Made by a program: the position numbers and the translations under genes
DNA from: Actinomycetota bacterium
Lineage (GTDB): Bacteria > Actinomycetota > Actinomycetes > Acidothermales > Acidothermaceae
Direction: 5' to 3'
Assembly: GCA_003134755.1 (NCBI GenBank)
Contig: PLCK01000291.1
Span: 20,087 to 33,245 of the forward strand
Length of the DNA stretch: 13,159 nucleotides
In this document: piece by piece, positions 6,896 through 13,159 of the stretch
How the letters are laid out: each line of letters opens with the position of its first letter
Position numbering within the stretch: the first letter of the stretch is position 1
Notes under the pieces: model-generated
Database searches by the model: none
Told to the model about the DNA's origin: nothing
Seen by the model: the letters and a program-made list of their open reading frames with translations, nothing else

Positions 6896-8680
6896 TCAGG
6901 CTGCGTCGTCGTCTTCGACGACGCCGAGGTCGATCGTGCTGAGCGTCTTCAGGGCTGCCGACAAGAACGGCGACCAGACCACGGCACGCTCGGTCTCGTA
7001 GAACGTGCGCCGGTCACTGTGCACATCTGCATCACACTCCGCGTTACCGAGCGTCCACAGCAGGACCTCCAAGCCGGCCCGCAGGCGTGGACTTGCGCCC
7101 GGTCCCTGGTACAACTCGGTGTAAAACGGGTGAGCGACGTTGAGGTACAGAACGCGGGGTCCACCTTCTTGAACAACCCGGAAGAACGGCGCGCCCGGAG
7201 AGTCCTCAGTCTCAACAACCTTGTCCTGGCCTTCACGACTCGCCTCGAGCTCGCGTTGAACGGCTGATGGCTCGAGGCCGGATTGCTTCGCGCGCTTTCG
7301 CGCCGAGTTCTCCAGGTTCTTCTTCGCCTCGTTGACGCGGTCGGGCGTGTCCTTCGGCTTAGGAGTCGTCCGAAACTTCTCGGCCGCTTCGACTGCTTCG
7401 ACAGACGCACGCTTCTGTCGCTTATTAGACTCGATTTCGTCGGCAACCACTGCCGCCGCCTTCTTGTACACACCTCGCATTTGGCCGATCGCCTCGAACA
7501 TTTTCCCGCTGTCCTTGAGCATGTTCCAGACGCTCTCGTGCGGCTTGACCTGCTGCTTCGACGTCGTGATCGAGAACATGTCATCCAGCGTTGCGTCGAA
7601 GTCGACCTCTACCGCCCAGAAGCGGTCCGTGGTGGCGTTGAAGCTCGCAAACGCCCGAGGTGGGCGTACAACGTCGATCTGACGGCCCATGCGCGTGAAG
7701 ATCACGCCGTTGTTAGCGTCGGCGATGTCGAGCCTCTCGTTTGTCTGACCGCGTCCTGGCTTGTTGGTGTCCTTGGCCTCCGGCTTACGGAAGAAGGTCG
7801 GCGGCATCACTGCGTAGCGGACGCGCATGCGGCCGATCACCTCGCCGGTCTTCTTGTCCTTCACCTCAACCGATGCTGGATCCAGAGCGGTAGCGCGATC
7901 AGCGTCCAGCTCGTAGTAGCGGAAGCCGGGCGTCAAGAACAACGGATCACACGGCTGGACGGGCTCGCCATCGACGGTCATCGGCGACGCGACCAGGTAG
8001 TTTCGGTAGATGATGCCGAGCTGGGTCAGAAGGTTCGCCTTGAGTCCGTCCCGCGTCTTGAAGTCGATGCGGTCGAGTTCGCCGGCCCAGACCACGACGG
8101 TCCCGTGAGTAAAGGAGTCCCAGCGCTTCGCCTTCTTGAGATAGTCGATGACGAAGGTGGGTGGCTGCTCGGTCTGCTCGACGGGCATCTCGATGCGCCC
8201 ATCCTTGTTCCAGTCGCCGTTTTTGATCTCATCGATGTCGAGGTACGCGGAGTGCCAAGTGCCTTCCTCCGTGCGCGAGAAGAGGCTGACGCGGTGGCAC
8301 TGACTTACCGACGCGCTGGGCAAGCCGTACCCGTACTTCCCGAATCCGGCCCGGTTCTCAGCCCGGGTTCCGGCGCCCCAAACGAGCGAGGCACGAACCA
8401 TCGTCGGATCCATGCCGTAGCCGTCGTCGATGACCGCGATCTGCGTCGGCTTGGCGCCAGCGTCGAAACCGAAGACGATGTCGATTTGTGTCGCCGAGGC
8501 TTGGATGGAGTTGTCGACGAGCTCCGCCATCGCGAAGGCCGTGCTCCTGTAGCCGATGTCTCGCATGCCGCGCACGAAGGCGTCACCTACAAGGATGTCC
8601 CAGGTGAAGTTGTCCCGCTCGAGCTTCTTGATGTACTCCCGCTGAACTCGCAGGCCTTCATTGGCTGCCGTGATGTCCAT
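6896..8680 (-). CDS. GHKL (MutL/MORC/Hsp90-like) ATP-binding protein
   Basis: A 594-residue protein with a Bergerat-fold ATPase at the N-terminus. The N box is MAELVDNSIQASA (E53 as likely catalytic base, N57 as the Mg ligand). The G1 box is DDGYGM (D86, G87, G89). The ATP-lid glycine motif is GFGKYGYGLPSA (112-123). A transducer (S5-like) region follows, with lysine 375 in ITTSKQQV placed as the gamma-phosphate-sensing lysine of MutL, MORC and Hsp90 relatives. Residues about 400-490 are highly charged and helical, probably coiled coil. A C-terminal domain (about 498-585) contains the LNVAHPFY and YETERAVVWSPFL segments and is of unknown function. The ATG at 8680 is chosen because AAGGAG lies 5 bases upstream; the open frame continues to 8743. 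GHKL proteins of this sort dimerise when they bind ATP and act as clamps on DNA or partner proteins. It is divergent from the ParB-like/methyltransferase operon, which suggests a shared task. There is no sign of a histidine kinase. Confidence 0.9.
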   Translation of the reverse strand: MDITAANEGLRVQREYIKKLERDNFTWDILVGDAFVRGMRDIGYRSTAFAMAELVDNSIQASATQIDIVFGFDAGAKPTQIAVIDDGYGMDPTMVRASLVWGAGTRAENRAGFGKYGYGLPSASVSQCHRVSLFSRTEEGTWHSAYLDIDEIKNGDWNKDGRIEMPVEQTEQPPTFVIDYLKKAKRWDSFTHGTVVVWAGELDRIDFKTRDGLKANLLTQLGIIYRNYLVASPMTVDGEPVQPCDPLFLTPGFRYYELDADRATALDPASVEVKDKKTGEVIGRMRVRYAVMPPTFFRKPEAKDTNKPGRGQTNERLDIADANNGVIFTRMGRQIDVVRPPRAFASFNATTDRFWAVEVDFDATLDDMFSITTSKQQVKPHESVWNMLKDSGKMFEAIGQMRGVYKKAAAVVADEIESNKRQKRASVEAVEAAEKFRTTPKPKDTPDRVNEAKKNLENSARKRAKQSGLEPSAVQRELEASREGQDKVVETEDSPGAPFFRVVQEGGPRVLYLNVAHPFYTELYQGPGASPRLRAGLEVLLWTLGNAECDADVHSDRRTFYETERAVVWSPFLSAALKTLSTIDLGVVEDDDAA

Positions 8681-8703
8681 GTCTGCTCCTTGAGTCGCGG
8701 TTG

Positions 8704-8724
8704 GACGGACCCGGTTGGTCCGTC
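8704..8724. promoter_or_regulatory. Palindromic operator candidate before the GHKL gene
   Basis: GACGGACC and GGTCCGTC form a perfect 8-bp inverted repeat around 5 bases, 24 bp upstream of the ATPase start codon. It could be an operator overlapping the start of transcription, or a leader hairpin. Its GTCCG/CGGAC element recurs in the second palindrome at 8839-8875. Confidence 0.5.
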
Positions 8725-8740
8725 GCAAGGCTTGGACACC

Positions 8741-8771
8741 CATATAAGGCGACGGGGGAGTCGAATGTGAA
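8741..8771 (-). promoter_or_regulatory. Possible promoter of the GHKL ATPase gene
   Basis: On the minus strand TTCACA (8771-8766) and TATATG (8746-8741) resemble -35 and -10 elements with a 19-bp spacer. This would start transcription at about 8735, just before the 8704-8724 palindrome. The -10 match is poor, so this is tentative. Confidence 0.3.
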
Positions 8772-8838
8772 GGCTCGGCTCGAAGGATCTCGGGCAGCCC
8801 GGAACGCCCGTTTTGCCCAGGGCTTGTGCGGCGCGCCC

Positions 8839-8875
8839 GCAGGTGCCAGGGTCCGGTTCTGTCGGACGCACCTGC
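8839..8875 (+). promoter_or_regulatory. Nested inverted repeat upstream of the ParB-like operon
   Basis: GCAGGTGC (8839) pairs with GCACCTGC (8868). Inside it GTCCG (8851) pairs with CGGAC (8863) across 7 bases, with a 4-base bulge (CAGG) on the left. The 37-base structure ends 36 bp before the ATG of the first ParB-like gene. It may be a leader hairpin or a DNA operator for one of the ParB-like proteins. Confidence 0.5.
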
Positions 8876-8911
8876 AAGAATGACAATGATGTAACTCTGG
8901 AGGAAACGGTC

Positions 8912-9781
8912 ATGGCGGCGGCAAAGCGGTCCGAATCTACGCGTGGTGGCACGTTCGACGCCTCGGTTGGTGGACGAGCGGCTCGCCGGGAGAAGGCAGC
9001 CGTCATCCGGAACGTTGAGGTCGCCCGGATTCGGCCTGAGGACGGTCTAGGGCGAAAGCGGGATCGGGACGGTCATCGCGACCTCCGGAACTCGATCCAA
9101 CAGTTCGGCGTGCTGACTCCAGTCACTGTGCGGCTGGCACCTGACGGCTCTGGGGACTATCTGCTGATCAAGGGGCAAGGTCGCACGCTCGCCTGTCAGA
9201 TGCTGGGGATCAAGAAGATCCCGGCCATCGTCGTAGATGACGACTTTGCCGACAACGAGAAGGTCCAGCAGTTCCTGGTCGAGAACGTCGCCCGATTGCG
9301 TATGCGGCCAATCGACCGGGCCCTACTGATCGCTCGCGCGCGCCGGGAGGGCGAAGAGACCGTTGACATTGCCTGCCGCTTCGGGGTCGCACCGGCCACG
9401 GTCCGCCGGCTGGAGGCGCAACTGGACGGTGCAAGTAGGCACGAGGTCGCGGTTCTAAAGGAAGGCAAGATCAACCTGGCCCTACATGCCGTGGTGGCCC
9501 GCGGTGTCGACGTGGAGGATCGGGGCGACGTGCTGGCAATCGTCAGTCAGCACAAGCTCCGCACCAAGGAGGTCGCTGCACTGTTCGTCGCCGTTGGTTG
9601 GCGAGACATCGTGGCCCTTGGCCCTCGGTATCGTGCTCAGCGACTCGTGCTGCTTGGTTGGATCTGTGCCACTCTCGACGGGCTCAACAAGGGTTCGATC
9701 GATGAGCGTCTGCAGCAGGTTGCGGAGCTGCTGCCGCTTGAGTTCGAGGGCAACTCGTTGCGGGCTGAGGCAGCGAGGTGA
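8912..9781 (+). CDS. ParB/RepB-like nuclease-fold protein 1
   Basis: A 289-residue member of the ParB/sulfiredoxin superfamily. The ATG at 8912 follows GGAGG by 8 bases. After a basic, probably disordered start (1-30), residues about 31-108 hold the ParB N-terminal fold with the signature LLIKGQGRTLACQML, equivalent to the GERR-type box of ParB, then IKKIPAIVVDD. FLVENVARLRMRPIDRALL (121-139) matches the conserved ParB segment before the HTH. The HTH is at about 149-168 (the VDIACRFGVAPATVRRLEAQ stretch). The C-terminal third is helical, as in RepB-type plasmid proteins. ParB family members bind DNA and some hydrolyse CTP or act as nucleases. There is no ParA ATPase nearby, so a partition role is unlikely. 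It overlaps the next gene by 4 bp (GTGA). Confidence 0.88.
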   Translation: MAAAKRSESTRGGTFDASVGGRAARREKAAVIRNVEVARIRPEDGLGRKRDRDGHRDLRNSIQQFGVLTPVTVRLAPDGSGDYLLIKGQGRTLACQMLGIKKIPAIVVDDDFADNEKVQQFLVENVARLRMRPIDRALLIARARREGEETVDIACRFGVAPATVRRLEAQLDGASRHEVAVLKEGKINLALHAVVARGVDVEDRGDVLAIVSQHKLRTKEVAALFVAVGWRDIVALGPRYRAQRLVLLGWICATLDGLNKGSIDERLQQVAELLPLEFEGNSLRAEAAR

Positions 9782-10674
9782 AGCTCATCGCGGTCGACCC
9801 GGACCTACTCGACGTCAGTGACGAGCTCACCCGATCTGGTAGTGCGAAACAGTTCGAAGAGCGTCTGAAGGCGTCGATCGAGGAGATCGGGCTCGTTGAG
9901 CCGCTCAAGGTAGCGCCGATGCCATCCGGTCGGTATTTGGTGGTGGACGGCACAATGCGCTCTCGCGCCATTGCGGCGATCCGGAAGTCCGATCCGGCCG
10001 CCTTCCGAAGCATCCCGGCCTACGTCACTAATTACGAGCATCGGTACGAGATTCGTTTCCAGACGGACATTTATCAAGACCTCCTGCCCAGCCAGCTCGC
10101 CACGCTGGTCGAGCACCTTCACAGGGCAGAGAAGGTGCGGAAGGTCGACATCGCGAGGTACATCGGCGTATCTCCCGCCACGCTTCGCAACTACACCGGC
10201 CTGTGGCGGATGGTCCAGCGTGGTGGCCACTTTGCGCGGATCGTCGAACTCATGGATGTTGGTGTTGTGCCGTCGTCCAACCCGTATGCGTGGCTCCGAC
10301 TCAGCGTCGCGGGCGTGCGAGAAGTACTGAATCTGCACTTCGCGCAGGGCGATCCGCTTGAGAGCTGGATCGATGGACAAGTGAATGCCGCGCGGCAGGG
10401 GACCGCAACGCGGTACACAACCGAGTACGTGGAGACCACAACTGGCGGTTTGGACGCGCGGTTCTACCGCGAGGATGCGGAGATGCGGTCCGTCAAGCGA
10501 GACCTTGGCCTGATGAAGGGTCAAGGCGCGGCCGCAGACAAGCTGCCGATCCCGGAGACGACCAACGGGCGCGATGTACGAGTTGCCGTCCGGCATCTCA
10601 AGACTGTTGTCGATGAGTCGCCCGACCTGGTTCTGCAGACGGCCGCTCGATCCCTTAGGACGTACCTCAAGTGA
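9778..10674 (+). CDS. ParB/RepB-like nuclease-fold protein 2
   Basis: A 298-residue second ParB-superfamily protein, divergent in sequence from its upstream neighbour. The N-terminal ParB fold (about 1-90) carries KASIEEIGLVEPLKVAPM and the box YLVVDGTMRSRAIAAI (53-68), equivalent to the phosphate/CTP-binding GERR region but with a changed core. A helical segment (about 100-120) and an HTH (about 121-142, the RKVDIARYIGVSPATLRNYT stretch) follow. The C-terminal half is helical with no named motif. The GTG start overlaps the preceding stop, and its own stop overlaps the methyltransferase start, both as GTGA, so stoichiometric co-expression is likely. Two different ParB-like proteins in tandem suggest a heteromeric DNA-binding pair. 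This is inference. Confidence 0.85.
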   Translation: MKLIAVDPDLLDVSDELTRSGSAKQFEERLKASIEEIGLVEPLKVAPMPSGRYLVVDGTMRSRAIAAIRKSDPAAFRSIPAYVTNYEHRYEIRFQTDIYQDLLPSQLATLVEHLHRAEKVRKVDIARYIGVSPATLRNYTGLWRMVQRGGHFARIVELMDVGVVPSSNPYAWLRLSVAGVREVLNLHFAQGDPLESWIDGQVNAARQGTATRYTTEYVETTTGGLDARFYREDAEMRSVKRDLGLMKGQGAAADKLPIPETTNGRDVRVAVRHLKTVVDESPDLVLQTAARSLRTYLK

Positions 10675-12023
10675 CGACCGCCGTCGAGTGGTCTGAGGAC
10701 GCATTCTTTGAGGCTCCCGAACGCAGCTCGATCGATGGGGGTACGACGTCCATCGGCCCTTTGTGGCACGGCGCAAGCCCTCGGTGGGGCCATTCGATGC
10801 ACACGATGTGCTCCTATCACGGCATGTTCCCTGCCAAGCTCGCGCACTACTTCATCCAGCGCTACTCGCAGCCAGGCGATCTGGTGGTCGATCCGTTCAG
10901 CGGACGAGGAACGGTCGCGCTTCAGGCGAGAGTCGAGGGTCGGCGCGTAATCGGCAATGACCTTAGCCCGCTGGCGTATGTGTTGTCGCGCGCCAAGGCA
11001 GCGCCGCCGAGCTGGAGCTCCGTGTTGGAGAAGCTCGCCACCGTCGAGAGGTCGTACCGGCGCGCGACTGCAGGCGATCCAGACGTCTCTAATGACATCC
11101 GGATGTTGTACCACCCGAATACTCTGCGGCAGTTGACGTTCATACGGTCGCACCTTCTCAAGGGTGCACTGACCGCCTGGGGCCCGCAGACCCTAATGAT
11201 TGCTGGAGCACTGACCGGAATCATGCACGGCGCGCATCGTCGTGACGGCAGCTCGCAGTACCTGAGCATCAGCATGCCCAATACGTTCAGCATGTCGCCC
11301 ACGTACGTTGCGAAGTTCATCGAACAGTACGGCCTGGTCGCTCCGGATCAGAACGTTTTTGAGTGCATTCGAGACAAGGTCGCGCGTCTCTATCTCGACG
11401 CGATCACTGGCACTGACGGCGTAGTATTCGCCGAAGATGCCGCCGTGTTGTTATCCAGCCGTGCGATCAAGCGGCGGAGTGTGGACCTTGTCGTTACCTC
11501 GCCGCCTTACCTCCAGGTCGTCAATTACGGCACCGCGAACTGGATCAGGCTGTGGCTGCTCGGCGTTGACGAGGTCGGCCGTGACAGCGGCGCGGGCCGG
11601 AAGACCATCAACGCTGCGCTGGATCACCGCCACACCTATGCGACGTACAGGCACTTCATCCTCCGCGCGCTCGTCGGCATTGAACGCGTTCTGACCAAGA
11701 ATGGCGTGGCCGCGATCGTCATAGGTGACGTCGCAGATCCTGGCAAAGAGGCTGTATCGCTCGCGCGAAAGATATGGGACGACGTCGGCGGCGAGACCGG
11801 CCTTGAGTTGCTAGAGCTGATAGAGGACGACCTGCCAGTCGACAAGAAGGTCAGTCGCATCTGGGGTGACACCAAGGGCCAGGCGACCGACCGCGATTGC
11901 ATACTGGTGCTGACGCGGCCCGGAAGCAACGCAACCGCGGGTGTTGCGATCGTGGACTGGGATGAGCCGTACAAGGATGCCGGTCCCGACGCCGCACACG
12001 AACGACTAAGGCGGCTCTCCTAG
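10671..12023 (+). CDS. SAM-dependent DNA methyltransferase (N6-adenine or N4-cytosine type)
   Basis: A 450-residue amino-methyltransferase. SYHGMFPAKLAHYFI (48-62) is motif X-like. VVDPFSGRGTVALQA (72-86) is motif I, which binds S-adenosylmethionine. GNDLSPLA (95-102) supplies the motif II acid. The catalytic motif IV, TSPPY, comes only at 276-280, after an insert of about 175 residues. The C-terminal part (about 310-415) has the strands expected of motifs V-VIII. TSPPY is commonest in N4-cytosine enzymes but does not exclude N6-adenine. The order X-I-insert-IV is alpha-like, or a permuted beta class, with the insert as likely target-recognition domain. No restriction endonuclease is adjacent. 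The start is a GTG overlapping the second ParB-like gene, making this the last gene of the operon. Confidence 0.92.
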   Translation: MTTAVEWSEDAFFEAPERSSIDGGTTSIGPLWHGASPRWGHSMHTMCSYHGMFPAKLAHYFIQRYSQPGDLVVDPFSGRGTVALQARVEGRRVIGNDLSPLAYVLSRAKAAPPSWSSVLEKLATVERSYRRATAGDPDVSNDIRMLYHPNTLRQLTFIRSHLLKGALTAWGPQTLMIAGALTGIMHGAHRRDGSSQYLSISMPNTFSMSPTYVAKFIEQYGLVAPDQNVFECIRDKVARLYLDAITGTDGVVFAEDAAVLLSSRAIKRRSVDLVVTSPPYLQVVNYGTANWIRLWLLGVDEVGRDSGAGRKTINAALDHRHTYATYRHFILRALVGIERVLTKNGVAAIVIGDVADPGKEAVSLARKIWDDVGGETGLELLELIEDDLPVDKKVSRIWGDTKGQATDRDCILVLTRPGSNATAGVAIVDWDEPYKDAGPDAAHERLRRLS

Positions 12024-12028
12024 CTCCG

Positions 12029-12054
12029 GTGCATAAGCGGAACGCCCCTTGCAC
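12029..12054. terminator. Weak hairpin between convergent genes
   Basis: GTGC (12029) pairs with GCAC (12051), and AAG/CTT and GG/CC can pair inside with a mismatch and a 2-base bulge around AACG. The hairpin lies in the 35-bp gap between the convergent methyltransferase and HEPN-like genes and could serve both. Confidence 0.35.
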
Positions 12055-12058
12055 GCCT

Positions 12059-12730
12059 TCAGCCCCACGACGCGTTCAGTCCCACAATCACGCGCGTTGC
12101 AGCCGTGAGCGCGGCCTCCGCATCGGACTTGATCATGGACTCGACATCGAACGCTTCGTTGGCATTTGGATGTGCTGCGATTAGCCGCGCATGGACCGAA
12201 TGTGGGTCGAACGGTAGGCGGAAGTGCGCGATGACCTTGCGCGTCTCGTTAATGACCTTGAGGTCTTGGAGGAGTGGCTCGTCGATTAGCCCGGCGGCGT
12301 GCGCCGCCGCTGCTACGGGTCCGAGGCCGGCCCTGGCCAATCGTTCATCGAGGGCATCCCGCATTTCCAGGAACGCCGCGAGTGCCCGCTCGCAAAGCGC
12401 ATGAGCGCACAGAATCGCCGCGACATCATTTTGAGCGATGTAGCACCGCAGGCTCTCGTAGTACAGCCAGACAACCTCAGCCCCACCAACCATGCCGAAG
12501 CCGTCTTCGGATAGTCGGTTCTGTAGGTGCCAAATCCAATGACGCCGCTCGGCCCGAACCTCCCGGGTTTCCTCGTCCTCCACCTGCAGGACTGCGACGA
12601 GCGACGCTAGCCCCCACGGTTCGGAGATTGACTCGAGCCATTCCAGCGCGAGCTCGCCTTGAGTAAGCGGCGGAATCCCGCGCAGATCTAGCTGAAGCTG
12701 CCCGTAAGGATGGGCCACGGCGCAATCCAT
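12059..12730 (-). CDS. HEPN-like (DUF4145-type) helical protein
   Basis: A 223-residue soluble protein, almost all helical in its second half. ATG at 12730 follows AGGA by 7 bases. Residues about 85-170 fit the HEPN/DUF4145 pattern: a long helix pair (VVWLYYESLRCYIAQ, then ILCAHALCERALAAFLEM), then a late helix with NETRKVIAH, in which R164 and H169 form the R-x4-H motif of HEPN ribonucleases. Catalytic HEPNs usually have N, D or H right after the arginine. Here it is lysine, so activity is uncertain and it may be a non-catalytic adaptor. HEPN proteins are frequent effectors or toxins in defence systems. It is convergent with the methyltransferase and separated from the DUF3892 gene by a terminator, so a functional link to either is inferred from proximity only. 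Confidence 0.6.
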   Translation of the reverse strand: MDCAVAHPYGQLQLDLRGIPPLTQGELALEWLESISEPWGLASLVAVLQVEDEETREVRAERRHWIWHLQNRLSEDGFGMVGGAEVVWLYYESLRCYIAQNDVAAILCAHALCERALAAFLEMRDALDERLARAGLGPVAAAAHAAGLIDEPLLQDLKVINETRKVIAHFRLPFDPHSVHARLIAAHPNANEAFDVESMIKSDAEAALTAATRVIVGLNASWG

Positions 12731-12773
12731 GCAGCAATCCTGTCTCGTTCGAATGAATCAATCGAGTTGCGAA

Positions 12774-12805
12774 GGGGAGACGGGCACCCGGTCACCCGTC
12801 TCCCC
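12774..12805 (-). terminator. Strong terminator hairpin after the DUF3892 gene
   Basis: GGGGAGACGGG (12774-12784) and CCCGTCTCCCC (12795-12805) make a perfect 11-bp GC-rich stem with a 10-base loop, starting 11 bp past the DUF3892 stop. There is no T-run. It should isolate the HEPN-like gene from DUF3892 transcription. Confidence 0.75.
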
Positions 12806-12815
12806 GCGGTTCTAG

Positions 12816-13097
12816 CTAGCCCTGGGGCAGGGCGAGCAGGTTGTCCGTCCAGATGCCGTCGGCATGAGTGCGCAGATACTTCTCACCGGACGGCGGCGTG
12901 ACGACAGCGACTGTTGCGCGACTGCCCCGGCTGTCCTCGACATACGCTGCGCCGTTCTGGTTCTCGATCCACGCGACAATTTCGGCGCGTGAGTTCTCAC
13001 CTGAGTTGCCGTCAGCTGGATTCGTCCACCCCAGACGGACGATGTGCTGGTGCGCGGTGCCTCCCGAGAGGCGGATAGCAGTGATGCGGATCGCCAC
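12816..13097 (-). CDS. DUF3892 domain-containing protein
   Basis: A 93-residue small protein matching DUF3892 across its whole length: ITAIRLSGGTAHQHIVRLGW at the start, then AEIVAWIENQNGAAYVEDS, then VTPPSGEKYLRTHADGIWTD, which ends in the usual YLRTxxDGxxxDNLL pattern. Function unknown. I choose GTG at 13097 because AAGGAG stands 7 bases upstream and because DUF3892 proteins begin close to the first strand. The open frame extends upstream to 13142 without a ribosome binding site. It is monocistronic in this window, with its own terminator. Confidence 0.85.
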   Translation of the reverse strand: MAIRITAIRLSGGTAHQHIVRLGWTNPADGNSGENSRAEIVAWIENQNGAAYVEDSRGSRATVAVVTPPSGEKYLRTHADGIWTDNLLALPQG

Positions 13098-13159
13098 GTT
13101 GGTGCTCCTTCTTCTGTTGGACGCGTCAGGTTGACCCGTCATGACTAGAAGGCCTCGAC

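Noticed and set aside
7283..8770. Long plus-strand open frame of 495 codons opposite the GHKL ATPase gene
   Set aside because: Its product has no recognisable domain, while the opposite strand encodes a complete ATPase with a good ribosome binding site. It is the usual antisense shadow in high-GC DNA.
8912..10674. Plasmid partition locus (ParB proteins)
   Set aside because: No ParA-type Walker ATPase, no replication initiator and no iterated parS- or iteron-like repeats are visible. Both ParB-like genes are coupled to a methyltransferase instead.
9805..10776. Minus-strand frame of 323 codons opposite the second ParB-like gene
   Set aside because: It lacks any domain or good start, and the plus strand carries a ParB-fold protein with coupled overlaps at both ends.
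12274..12666. Plus-strand frame of 130 codons opposite the HEPN-like gene
   Set aside because: Proline/arginine-rich shadow without domain. The minus strand has a ribosome binding site and a plausible helical protein.
1..13159. tRNA or rRNA genes, CRISPR arrays, insertion sequences
   Set aside because: I scanned by eye for T-loop/acceptor patterns, regularly spaced repeats and transposase DDE motifs with terminal inverted repeats, and found none. A tRNA attachment site for the recombinase fragment was looked for around 3340-4000 and not seen.

Overview
The window is high-GC DNA from an actinobacterium. The clearest marker is an Lsr2 nucleoid protein, a family confined to Actinobacteria. GTG and TTG starts, 4-bp ATGA/GTGA gene overlaps and a lipobox-type lipoprotein fit this. 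I cannot name the genus. A truncated tyrosine recombinase, an excisionase-like HTH protein, an extra-looking Lsr2 and several orphan small genes point to an accessory region (genomic island, integrative element or plasmid) rather than core chromosome. That is inference, because no intact integrase, attachment site or replication gene is visible.

Layout. (1) 1-3335, plus strand: a tightly packed three-gene operon. It holds a 5'-truncated four-helix membrane protein, a von Willebrand A (VWA) domain protein with an intact MIDAS, and a lipoprotein ending in an OmpA-type peptidoglycan-binding domain. (2) 3350-4900: integration debris and regulators, namely the core-binding half of a tyrosine recombinase, lsr2 (minus) and an HTH protein (plus). 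(3) 4922-6657, minus strand: three small unknown genes and a sigma-70-like factor whose ribosome binding site lies in a hairpin. (4) 6848-12054, the most interesting part. A GHKL (MutL/MORC-like) ATPase gene (minus) is divergent from a plus-strand operon of two ParB/RepB-like proteins and a DNA methyltransferase, the last three joined by 4-bp GTGA overlaps. The 231-bp divergent intergenic region carries two palindromes built from the same GTCCG/CGGAC element. (5) 12059-13159, minus strand: a HEPN-like protein convergent with the methyltransferase, then a DUF3892 protein with a strong terminator.

Working model (inference): region 4 is a DNA-modification or genome-defence module. The ParB-like pair would recognise or load on DNA, the methyltransferase would mark it, and the GHKL ATPase would act as the clamp or remodelling component, perhaps with the HEPN protein as an RNase effector. 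It resembles in spirit the MutL/MORC-ATPase restriction-modification neighbourhoods described by comparative genomics, but no Z1, helicase or nuclease gene accompanies it here. I do not recognise this gene combination as a named system. Region 1 may be a separate envelope-associated module.
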